Shown here piece after piece: positions 16,018-23,821 of a stretch of 64,000 bases of DNA. The stretch spans positions 1 through 64,000 of the forward strand of contig NZ_LZZS01000006.1 of assembly GCF_014170335.1 (NCBI RefSeq). Direction: 5' to 3'. Position 1 is the first letter of the stretch; the number at the start of each line of letters is the position of its first letter. Source of the stretch: Achromobacter sp. UMC46. GTDB lineage: Bacteria; Pseudomonadota; Gammaproteobacteria; Burkholderiales; Burkholderiaceae_B. The notes beneath the pieces are model-generated. The model worked only from the letters and a program-made list of their open reading frames with translations, was not told where the DNA came from and searched no databases. The translations under genes were made by a program, and so were the position numbers.

Positions 16018-18636
16018 CTACCAGGCATAGCGCACCCCCAATTGCCCCGCCGTGCCGCGCACATATCCACTGTCCACGCTTGTCGTGTAGGAAACCTTGC
16101 CGTAGAAGCCCATCCGGTCCGTCATCTGCGCCGTGACGCCCAACGCAAACTCCAGCGCTGTGCTGCTGCGCGGCGTATCCACGCCGTCACTGCCCAGCAC
16201 GACCCGATTCGTGCCGCTGAATGTGCGCCACAAGTTGGCCCGCGCATAAGGCCGCCATTGCGTGCCCGCCGATTCATACGCGCCCTGCAGGCGCACGCCG
16301 ATGCGACCGGTCAGCGCGTTGTCGTTGCTGATGCTGACCGGGGAGACATCGTCCTCGAAATCGTCGACCCGCGTGCGCTGATACAAGATCTGCGCCTGCG
16401 GTTCCAGACGCCAATTCTGCGATACGGGGAACGGCATGCCGGTTTCGACGGATGCCGTGAATGTCGACCCATTGGTGCTGGCGGTGCGCTGCGCTTTGGA
16501 GTCGGTATCGATATCCAGCCAGGTGTTCATCAGTACTGAATCCACATACCAGCCAGATGCGCCGATGCGGGTCCAGTATCCGCCCAGGCTATAGCCGTCT
16601 ACCGTCAGCCTGCCGGCGCCGATATTGCTGCGGCCCGACACCGATCCCGTCACATCGCCGCGCGCATGCGTGTAGCCGGCGAATAACCCCAGCCGGTCCT
16701 GCGTATTGGTGTCTCCGGTCCTCGCGTACAGATCCTGACCGATCTGCAGACCGGTCAGATCGCCGTCGAACGCCGGTTGCGCATCGCCGTCCAGCGCCTC
16801 CTTGAAACTGCCGCCAAAACCGCGCGCCCAACCCGAGGACCGGGCGCCGTCGCGGCGCAACAGATCCTGATCGCCTTGCCGGTCGTGAAAGGTGGACAAC
16901 TGCGTCAAGCCGACCTGCCGCGCCACCATCGGAATGGCGCTGTAAAGCGCCACTTCCGGCCGATAGAAGTTCACGGATGCGATAGCAGGCGCCTCCCCTC
17001 CCGTTTGCCCGGCGATTTCCGCGGCGATGGCCTCGGCTTCCGGCAAGCTGCCGACCACTTGCCCGTCCACGGCATAACCGCGCGATCGCAAGAACCAGCT
17101 ATCCGGGTCGCCACCCAGGGCGCCGCCGCGGTACAGGTGGTAGTCGTAAGCACCCGCCGTCAGCGGCGTGGCCAGAGAGAAGGCGCCCGTATTGGTGGTG
17201 GCGCCGTTCACGGCCTGCACCACGGCAATGCCGTCGGCCGCAGTCAGCGCACCGGCGCCGCCGCGATTGACGACCGTGATGGGCGTGGCGCCACTGGCCT
17301 GCCCACCGTCGATGACAAGGCGGTCGGACGGCGAATTGTCGGCGCCCAGTTGCGTGTTCAATGTCAACGAACCGCCCGCGCCGACGTAATTGCCGCGTAC
17401 GGTCAAGGCGCCGAAGCCGGTGCCGTCGTTCGGGCCTGGTCGGATTTCACCGGCATTGTTCAAAGCGCCCGCGAACGTGCCGGTGCCCGCCAGGACCGCG
17501 CCGGCAGCCAGCGAGTTGGCCGGGCTGCCCAGTGTCCCGGTCAGGAAGAACGTGCCGCTTTGCAGCGAAATGCTGTCGGTGAATGTGGAATCGGATGTCC
17601 ACCGCCACTGCTCGCCCCGCATCGTCAATGTGCGAAAGTTGGTGAACGCGTTGTCGGCCACGCCCTGCCCTTCCAGATAGGCGTTGCTGGCGGCGCCGCC
17701 CCCGTCCGCCACGCCGCGGATCACGGACCCCGTGCGAAGGATCAGCGTGCCCGTTCCCTGTGGCCCCATGAACACCGCCGTGTTGCCGGAAGCTCCCCCG
17801 TAGCCTTCGACATACCCCGCGTTGATGAACGTGTCGTTGCCGTTATGGCCGCGATAGGCGTAGGAATGGTCTGCGATGATCGATCCGCCGGGCAGGTTCT
17901 CCACGCGCGAGAAAAACCCGTTGGGGTTGGTCGTATTGACGTACACGCCATCGGCCCCAGCCGTGCCATTGGAGCTGGCACCCCGGGCGCGGATCGAGCC
18001 GCTGTTGATGAGCACATTCGCCAAGCCGCTGCCGCCTTGCAGGAAAACACCTTTGGCATCCGTGCCGCTGACATCGACAGTACCGGTGTTGGTCACCAGA
18101 TTGCCGGGCCCGTTGACGGCGATGCCATGCCCGCTGGTGCCTGACGTGACGATGCTGCCGGCATTGGTCACCCGGGTCCCGGTACTGCCGGTGTTGGGGA
18201 CTGAAATGCCGCGCACCAGCGCACCGGCCATCGCGATGGAACCGTTGTTGATCAGCGTGTTGTTGTTGCCGAAGCCCACCATCGCGCCACGCGACGATCC
18301 CGATCCGCCCTGGACGGTGATGGTGCCGTTGTTGACGATAGTACTGGCGTCTTCCACCGAAAAGGCGCGCGTCGCATTGGTGATGAAGCTGGCGCCCGGC
18401 GCGACGGTGATCGACACGTTCTGGCTGCCTGCGGCGGCCTCGACCGACCCGCTGGCCGTCGCCCCTGTACAGGTCACGCTTTGACCGGTGCCCGGCGAGG
18501 TCGTGGGACTACAGGCCGCCGCCGCCAACCCCGGCAGCAAGGCCGGGCTTAAAAGCAGCGCCCATAGCGCGGGCCGCGACCACTTGGGAAAATAGGACGA
18601 ATATTGCGAATGGAACCGGCGTGTCGAAACGATCAA
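16018..18636 (-). CDS. Autotransporter (type V secretion) protein
   Basis: The 872-residue protein has a signal peptide ending near GLAAAA, then a beta-helical passenger (about 45-560) rich in NNG(T/S)I and NTGTV turns and Gly/Ser, and a C-terminal autotransporter barrel (about 600-872) ending GQLGVRYAW with a terminal aromatic residue. The passenger contains no protease or other enzyme motif that I can see, so adhesin or autoaggregation function is a guess. I chose TTG 18636, preceded by GGAG at 6 nt. A GTG at 18783 would add 49 unlikely residues and almost abut the tag stop. Confidence 0.85.
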   Translation of the reverse strand: MIVSTRRFHSQYSSYFPKWSRPALWALLLSPALLPGLAAAACSPTTSPGTGQSVTCTGATASGSVEAAAGSQNVSITVAPGASFITNATRAFSVEDASTIVNNGTITVQGGSGSSRGAMVGFGNNNTLINNGSIAMAGALVRGISVPNTGSTGTRVTNAGSIVTSGTSGHGIAVNGPGNLVTNTGTVDVSGTDAKGVFLQGGSGLANVLINSGSIRARGASSNGTAGADGVYVNTTNPNGFFSRVENLPGGSIIADHSYAYRGHNGNDTFINAGYVEGYGGASGNTAVFMGPQGTGTLILRTGSVIRGVADGGGAASNAYLEGQGVADNAFTNFRTLTMRGEQWRWTSDSTFTDSISLQSGTFFLTGTLGSPANSLAAGAVLAGTGTFAGALNNAGEIRPGPNDGTGFGALTVRGNYVGAGGSLTLNTQLGADNSPSDRLVIDGGQASGATPITVVNRGGAGALTAADGIAVVQAVNGATTNTGAFSLATPLTAGAYDYHLYRGGALGGDPDSWFLRSRGYAVDGQVVGSLPEAEAIAAEIAGQTGGEAPAIASVNFYRPEVALYSAIPMVARQVGLTQLSTFHDRQGDQDLLRRDGARSSGWARGFGGSFKEALDGDAQPAFDGDLTGLQIGQDLYARTGDTNTQDRLGLFAGYTHARGDVTGSVSGRSNIGAGRLTVDGYSLGGYWTRIGASGWYVDSVLMNTWLDIDTDSKAQRTASTNGSTFTASVETGMPFPVSQNWRLEPQAQILYQRTRVDDFEDDVSPVSISNDNALTGRIGVRLQGAYESAGTQWRPYARANLWRTFSGTNRVVLGSDGVDTPRSSTALEFALGVTAQMTDRMGFYGKVSYTTSVDSGYVRGTAGQLGVRYAW

Positions 18637-18784
18637 TCTCTGCTCCAGAGTGCCGCTGCAAGGGTTCAATTGCTTTATTTCGCTCGAATACTGGCGGATT
18701 CCTCCTCCTGCGGCAATCGAATTGATGTACGGAATCGTGTCACGTCGGCATTGCGCCGCAGCATCGATCCGGCATGCCCACACG

Positions 18785-19444
18785 CTACCCCGGCCGCTTG
18801 AAAGCAGCCCGGGCGGCCTCGATCGCCGGCCGGCATGCGCAACCGCTCATGTGGTCGTTGACCATGCCAACAGCCTGCATGAAGGCGTACATCGTGGTGG
18901 GGCCTACGAAAGTCCAGCCACGCTTTTTCAAGGCGCGCGACAGGGCGGCCGACGCCGCCGAAGTCGGGTTCCGGTTCCAGTAATCCAGGTCCACCGCCGT
19001 CGGCCGCTCAGAGGCGGGCGGCTCGTGGCGCCACAACCAGCCGGACAGCGATCCCGTTTCGTCGGCCAGCGCCAGCGCCCGGCGCGCATTGTTGATGGTG
19101 GACAGGATCTTGGCGCGATTGCGCACGATGGCGGGGTTGCCCATCAGCCTGTCCACGTCGTGGTCCGTATAGCGCGCCACCCGCTCAAAGTCGAAGTCGT
19201 CGAACGCCTCGCGGAAGGCATCGCGCTTGCGCAGGATGGTGATCCACGCCATGCCCGCCTGGAAACCTTCCAGGCAGATCTTTTCATACAGCCGGCGATC
19301 GTCCCCGACCGGGCGGCCCCATTCGTGGTCGTGATAGTGGGGCATGGACGGCTGCCAGAAGCAGCGCGGCACGCCCTGCCCGTCCAGCACCAGCCCGGCG
19401 TTGTCCGCACCGCCCGCGGGATCCGCGGCGCCTGGCACCGTCAT
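18785..19444 (-). CDS. tag: DNA-3-methyladenine glycosylase I
   Basis: The protein has 219 residues and aligns closely with E. coli Tag from RCFWQPSMPHYHDHEWGRP onward (key parts YHDHEWG). The catalytic glutamate lies in ICLEGFQAG, the KKRGWTFVGPTT region is conserved, and the Tag zinc ligands are present: the Cys of RCFW, a His in YHDHE, and His/Cys in NDHMSGCAC. It excises 3-methyladenine from alkylated DNA. The start ATG overlaps the TGA of the upstream LprI-like gene (ATGA), so the two are translationally coupled, an unexpected pairing of DNA repair with an envelope protein. Confidence 0.95.
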   Translation of the reverse strand: MTVPGAADPAGGADNAGLVLDGQGVPRCFWQPSMPHYHDHEWGRPVGDDRRLYEKICLEGFQAGMAWITILRKRDAFREAFDDFDFERVARYTDHDVDRLMGNPAIVRNRAKILSTINNARRALALADETGSLSGWLWRHEPPASERPTAVDLDYWNRNPTSAASAALSRALKKRGWTFVGPTTMYAFMQAVGMVNDHMSGCACRPAIEAARAAFKRPG

Positions 19445-19845
19445 TGCCTGCCCGGCACGGGGCAGCTCAGGTCGCCTTCCTCGCACTTCAGGTAAGCGTC
19501 GAGTTCCTTGGTGCGCGCCTGCGTCAATGTGTCCAGGCATCGGCTCAGCACCATCGGGTAGCCGCTGCCGCCTGTCGTGCCGCTGGCCGAGAACGCGCAT
19601 TCCGCGTCGCGGAAGAATAGCCAGGCCTTCTGGGCGGCTTGCAATTGCGTCGTCTTGGTCCGGTCGTCTTTCAGGCGCTCGATCACGGTCTTGTAGGCCT
19701 TGTTCAGCGCGGCGTCCGACTGCCTGTAGGCCTGATCGGCGCACAGGTTCATGTCGGTCTGCGTAGCGGCATTGGCGCAATTCAGCGGTTGCGCCTGGGC
19801 GCTGGCCGCCAGGATCAGCGCGGCGGTGGCAATCGCAATACGCAT
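19441..19845 (-). CDS. LprI-family lysozyme-inhibitor-like protein (DUF1311)
   Basis: This 134-residue protein has a cleavable signal peptide (MRIAIATAALILAASAQAQ) and the DUF1311 pattern NCANAATQTDMNLCADQAYR followed by a helical ALNKAYKTVIERL stretch. Paired cysteines suggest periplasmic disulfides. LprI homologues inhibit lysozyme, but most DUF1311 members are uncharacterised. A strong AGGAGG lies 8 nt before ATG 19845. It overlaps tag by 4 nt and is divergent from a metallophosphoesterase 69 bp away. Confidence 0.88.
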   Translation of the reverse strand: MRIAIATAALILAASAQAQPLNCANAATQTDMNLCADQAYRQSDAALNKAYKTVIERLKDDRTKTTQLQAAQKAWLFFRDAECAFSASGTTGGSGYPMVLSRCLDTLTQARTKELDAYLKCEEGDLSCPVPGRQ

Positions 19846-19914
19846 GGGCGTTCCTCCTGGTTGTCGGGGTGAGTGGGCGGTTCCGATGGGAAAGTGTCGC
19901 ATAAGATATCGGGC

Positions 19915-20724
19915 ATGAAGATCCAACTGCTCTCCGACCTGCATCTAGAATCCGACCCGACCTTCCTGGCGCGGCCCACGCCGGGCGCCGACCTGCTGGT
20001 GCTGGCCGGGGACATCGGCTCGTACCAGCGGGGGTCGAAACTGAATGGCTCGGACTTCGGCCTGGGCAGCTACGCGCCGCGCAACGGCTGGCCCACGCCC
20101 GTGGTGTTCGTGCCCGGCAACCACGAATACGACAACCTGGATTTCGATGAAACGCACGACCGCCTGCGCGAACTGTGCCACGCGCTGGACATCCAGTGGC
20201 TGGAGCGCGAAACCTGCGTCATCGACGGCGTGCGGCTGGTGGGCACCACGCTATGGACGGACTTCGACGCGTTGGCCGCCGACAGCGACACCCTCGGCGC
20301 CGCGCTGACCAAGCGCGCCAAAGCCTTCCGCGCGGCCGACTTCTATCTGGAAAAGGCCGCGATGCACCGCCACGGCGCGCCCTTCATGGCCGAGCAGATG
20401 CGCGAACAGGGCCTGGCCTGTCAGCAATGGCTGGACGCGGCGCTGCGCGTGCCGTTCGACGGCCCGACCCTGGCCATCACCCACTTCGCGCCCACGCTGG
20501 CCAGCGCCGATCCGCGCTATGGCGTCACGCCCGGCACCGCCGGATTCTGCAACGCGCTGGACGCGCTGCTGCCGCTGGCGCACACGTGGATGCACGGCCA
20601 TCTGCATTGCGCGCACGACTACGTGAAAGACGGCTGCCGCATCGTGGCCAACCCGTTGGGCTATGCCAAGAAAGGCGAACAGGACGACTTCGCGCCTGAT
20701 CGCCTGTGGGAAATCAACGCCTAG
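19915..20724 (+). CDS. Metallophosphoesterase
   Basis: The 269-residue enzyme shows the calcineurin-like set of metal ligands in order: SDLHLE (residue 7 on), GDIG, GNHEY, ITHFAP and GHLH near the C-terminus. It has no signal or TM. The family cleaves phosphoester bonds using two metal ions; the substrate cannot be told from sequence. I started it at MKIQLLSDLHLE, since the conserved core begins immediately. Its stop TAG shares a CTAG tetranucleotide with the stop of the convergent lipoprotein gene. Confidence 0.9.
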   Translation: MKIQLLSDLHLESDPTFLARPTPGADLLVLAGDIGSYQRGSKLNGSDFGLGSYAPRNGWPTPVVFVPGNHEYDNLDFDETHDRLRELCHALDIQWLERETCVIDGVRLVGTTLWTDFDALAADSDTLGAALTKRAKAFRAADFYLEKAAMHRHGAPFMAEQMREQGLACQQWLDAALRVPFDGPTLAITHFAPTLASADPRYGVTPGTAGFCNALDALLPLAHTWMHGHLHCAHDYVKDGCRIVANPLGYAKKGEQDDFAPDRLWEINA

Positions 20725-21353
20725 GGCTTCAATCCCGCCACGGGCAACGCAAACAGCACCACTGCGGGATTGGCGACCACAAAGCCGGTGCCTGCCAGGA
20801 ACGTGACGGGCGACAGCAATTTCATGGCCTCCGCGCTGCCCTGGGAATCCTGCACGGTGATGAGATAAGGCTTGTCCAGCACGGTCTGCCGGCCCAACCC
20901 GGCCTGCGCCGGGCTGGGCGTGCCAAGCTGCGCGACGTAGCGTTTGCCTTCAAGGTGGAACGTGTAATAGACCAGGCCTTCCTTCGTGGTCTGGTAGTGC
21001 ATGGCGTACGCCTGTTGCCGATCACGGTCGGTGGCGTCGTCCGTCAACTGCAGCCGGACATATCCCCAGGCATGCCCGCCGGCCCCCACATGGAAATCCC
21101 GAAGGACGACGGCGGTCAGCCGCGTCCGGAAATCCGACGTCAACGACTGCGCCATCGCCGGCGGCATCTCGAACAGGTAGTGGTACTTCGGCCCCAGGAC
21201 CGCGAAGGTCTTGCTGTCCGAAGACACCATCAGCGCAGAGACCGATTCGGTGTAGGGCTTGGTGGAAGCGCAGCCCGCCGCGGCGGCGGCAAGCGCCGCC
21301 GATAGCAGCGATGCCAATACGCGTGTCACGCGCCAGCGGGCCGCTTGCGGCAT
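20721..21353 (-). CDS. Putative lipoprotein
   Basis: This 210-residue protein has an N-terminal signal with an Ala-rich h-region and lipobox AAGC at about residue 28. The mature part includes YTESVSALMVSSDSKTFAVLGPKYHY and a C-terminal hydrophobic stretch (LSPVTFLAGTGFVVANPAVV, about 180-200). I do not recognise the family. Its ATG overlaps the TGA of tas (TGATG), so it is translationally coupled to that gene, and its own stop overlaps the convergent metallophosphoesterase stop. Confidence 0.7.
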   Translation of the reverse strand: MPQAARWRVTRVLASLLSAALAAAAAGCASTKPYTESVSALMVSSDSKTFAVLGPKYHYLFEMPPAMAQSLTSDFRTRLTAVVLRDFHVGAGGHAWGYVRLQLTDDATDRDRQQAYAMHYQTTKEGLVYYTFHLEGKRYVAQLGTPSPAQAGLGRQTVLDKPYLITVQDSQGSAEAMKLLSPVTFLAGTGFVVANPAVVLFALPVAGLKP

Positions 21354-22402
21354 CAGGGCGCCGGATTCGGATGGCGCACGTGGATGGCGTCCACCGCCTT
21401 CAACACGTCGGGCGACAAGGTCACGTCGACGCTGTCGATGTTCTCTTTCAACTGCTCAAGCGTGGTGGCGCCGATCAGGTTGCTGGTGACGAACGGACGC
21501 TGGTTCACCCAGGCGAGAGCCAGGTGCGTGGGCGACAAGCCGTGCTCGCGCGCCAGCGCCACGTATTCGGCGGTAGCGGCTTCGGCCTGCGGATTGCTGT
21601 AGCGGGTGAAACGCGTATAGCGGGTCAAGCGCGCACCCTCGGGACGCGCGCCGTCCAGGTACTTGCCGCAAAGCATGCCCATGGCCAGCGGCGAATACGC
21701 CAGCAAGCCCACGCCTTCATGATGGGTGAACTCGGACAAGCCGATCTCGAACACGCGGTTCAAGAGGCTGTACGCGTTCTGGATCGACACGATGCGCGGC
21801 AGCGCCTGGTTGTCGGCGTGGCGCAGGAACTGGCCGACGCCCCACGGCGTTTCGTTGGAGACGCCCACGTGGCGCACCTTGCCGGCACGGACGAAGTCCT
21901 GCAGGACCGACAGCGTTTCCTCGATCGGCACGGTGTGGTCGTCGTCCACCCAGGGATAGTTCAGTTGGCCGAACGTGGCGGTGGTGCGGTCGGGCCAGTG
22001 CAGCTGATACAGGTCCAGGTAATCCGTCTGCAGCCGCTTCAGGCTGGCGTCCAGCGCCGCCGTCAGGTTCTTGCGGTCCAGGAAGGTCTTGCCATCGCGG
22101 ATGTGGCCGGGGCGCTTGGGGTCGCGCACGGGGCCCGCCACCTTGCTGGCCAGCACGATGTCCTGGCGGCGCTTGCTGCGCGCCAGCCAGGTGCCGATAT
22201 AGGTTTCGGTCAGGCCTTGGGTCTCGGGCTTGGGCGGCACCGGATACATCTCGGCCACGTCGACCAGATTGACGCCGCGCGACAGCGCGTAGTCCAGTTG
22301 CTGATGCGCTTCGGCCTCGGTGTTCTGTTCGCCCCAGGTCATGGTGCCCAATCCAATCAGGCTGACATCCAGGTCGGTACGGCCGAGTTTGCGGGTTTTC
22401 AA
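21353..22402 (-). CDS. tas: NADP(H)-dependent aldo-keto reductase Tas
   Basis: The 349-residue protein is co-linear with E. coli Tas (346 aa) from the first residues (KLGRTDLDVSLIGLGTMTWG versus the Tas N-terminus) through DVAEMYPVPPKPETQGLTETY to the end HPNPAP. The AKR catalytic residues fit: D and Y in VDVAEMY, Lys in LASKVAGP and His in LHWP. The start is TTG 22402 with GGAG 6 nt upstream, which aligns exactly with the Tas start; no usable ATG exists there. The enzyme reduces carbonyl compounds, and its physiological substrate is uncertain. Confidence 0.93.
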   Translation of the reverse strand: MKTRKLGRTDLDVSLIGLGTMTWGEQNTEAEAHQQLDYALSRGVNLVDVAEMYPVPPKPETQGLTETYIGTWLARSKRRQDIVLASKVAGPVRDPKRPGHIRDGKTFLDRKNLTAALDASLKRLQTDYLDLYQLHWPDRTTATFGQLNYPWVDDDHTVPIEETLSVLQDFVRAGKVRHVGVSNETPWGVGQFLRHADNQALPRIVSIQNAYSLLNRVFEIGLSEFTHHEGVGLLAYSPLAMGMLCGKYLDGARPEGARLTRYTRFTRYSNPQAEAATAEYVALAREHGLSPTHLALAWVNQRPFVTSNLIGATTLEQLKENIDSVDVTLSPDVLKAVDAIHVRHPNPAP

Positions 22403-22547
22403 GTTCTGCTCCGTGCGGGGGGTCTTGGTCGGGAATCGACACCTTACTCCAAGATGTTGGCGTTTCGCTGACAAGCCCCCGGGGATCCGGCAGCTTGCCT
22501 GCCTGCCGCAATCCGCCTACGCTGGCGTGTCCGCGAGGAGGGGCGCC

Positions 22548-23324
22548 ATGCTCAGGAATTTCGACGAATCCTATCTGTTCTTCATCGGTGTCATCGTCTT
22601 CCTGGGCATCATCGAGCTCTGCTTCCGGCTGGGCCGCCGGCAGCGCAAACCGGCCGACGAGTCGCACCGGACGCACATCACCGCGCTGCAAACCGCCTTG
22701 CTCGGCCTGTTGGCCTTGCTGCTGGGCTTCACCTTCGCCATGTCGGTCACGCGATTCGAAGCCCGCAAGAACCTGGTGCTGGAAGAGGCCAACGCCATCG
22801 GCAACGCGTACTGGCGCTCACAACTGATCGCCCCGTCCGCGCGGGCGCAGGTGCCGCGACTGCTGTTGGAATACACGAAAGCGGGCCTGGAACTGCACGA
22901 CGCGGAAAACGACATTCCCCGCTTCGACGCGGCCAGCGCCACGTCGCGCCGCATCGAACGCCAGATCCGCACCTTGGCCGCCGACACCGCCGACAACCCG
23001 CCGGCCGTATCGACAATCATGTTCATCCAGGCCATCAACGAGATGGCGCAGGTCAACGAAAAGCGCCGCGTGGCGCTGGAGAATCATGTGCCCGAGCCGG
23101 TGTTCTATCTGCTGTTCATCGTCAGCGCGGGCGCCGTGGCCTACATCGCCTACGGCACCGGCCTGCACGGGCGCAGGCGGCTGACGTCGACCGGCCTGTT
23201 CGCCGCCCTGATCGCGCTGGTGCTGACCTTCATCGTCGATATCGACCTGCCCGGCACCGGCGTGATCCAGGTCAACCAGGAAAGCATGGAACGGATGCAG
23301 AAGACACTGGAGCAAGAGCTGTAG
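22548..23324 (+). CDS. DUF4239-like membrane protein
   Basis: The 258-residue protein has TM helices at about 9-29, 45-64, 183-201 and 211-229, with a soluble loop of about 120 residues between the two pairs (TM-TM-loop-TM-TM). This is the layout of the DUF4239/bestrophin-like family. GAGGAG lies upstream of ATG 22548. Function is unknown; an ion-channel-like role is only suggested by the family. It is divergent from tas and convergent with the GNAT gene. Confidence 0.75.
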   Translation: MLRNFDESYLFFIGVIVFLGIIELCFRLGRRQRKPADESHRTHITALQTALLGLLALLLGFTFAMSVTRFEARKNLVLEEANAIGNAYWRSQLIAPSARAQVPRLLLEYTKAGLELHDAENDIPRFDAASATSRRIERQIRTLAADTADNPPAVSTIMFIQAINEMAQVNEKRRVALENHVPEPVFYLLFIVSAGAVAYIAYGTGLHGRRRLTSTGLFAALIALVLTFIVDIDLPGTGVIQVNQESMERMQKTLEQEL

Positions 23325-23371
23325 CGCACCTGCTCAACGGTCGCGCAGGGAGACGGCTCAAGTACCGGATG

Positions 23372-23821
23372 TCAAAAAAGATACTCCAGCACCTCGTCGC
23401 CCGCCGCGTCGAACGAGCCTGTCGACCGCCATCCCAGATGGCGATAGAACCCGTAGGACCGCACGGCCGGATCGGTGGCGCAGCCCAGAAACAAGCGCGC
23501 GAAGCCGCGCTGGCGCAAGAGATCGGCCGTCATGCGCAAGACCGTCTTGCCCACGCCCTGGCCCTCGTATTCCGGCAGCAGCGCAAGCACGACGATTTCT
23601 CCCGTGTCACGGTGCCCGAAGCAGTAGCCGGCCAGCGTGCCGCCGTCGACCGCGACCGCGCCTGGATACAGGCCTGATTCGATGCCGGCGCTCCAGGTCG
23701 CTTGCGTGATTCCGGCGCCGGCCAATTCGGCTTCGGTCACGGCGTTCTCGCGAGTGAGGCCGCGCAACACGATGCATGCGGCGGCGTCTGCAGGGAGGGC
23801 AAAACGGTAGGTTAGGCTCAT
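23372..23821 (-). CDS. GNAT-family N-acetyltransferase
   Basis: The 149-residue protein has the GNAT fold, with the acetyl-CoA-binding loop in LLPEYEGQGVGKTVLRM (EGQGVGK) and a C-terminal Tyr-bearing motif (YGFYRHLGWRSTG). The acceptor substrate is unknown. Its ATG overlaps the TGA of the upstream uvrA-like gene (ATGA), so it is translated in a coupled manner with that gene. Acetyltransferases coupled to UvrA2-like ATPases would fit a resistance pair, but this is inference. Confidence 0.88.
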   Translation of the reverse strand: MSLTYRFALPADAAACIVLRGLTRENAVTEAELAGAGITQATWSAGIESGLYPGAVAVDGGTLAGYCFGHRDTGEIVVLALLPEYEGQGVGKTVLRMTADLLRQRGFARLFLGCATDPAVRSYGFYRHLGWRSTGSFDAAGDEVLEYLF

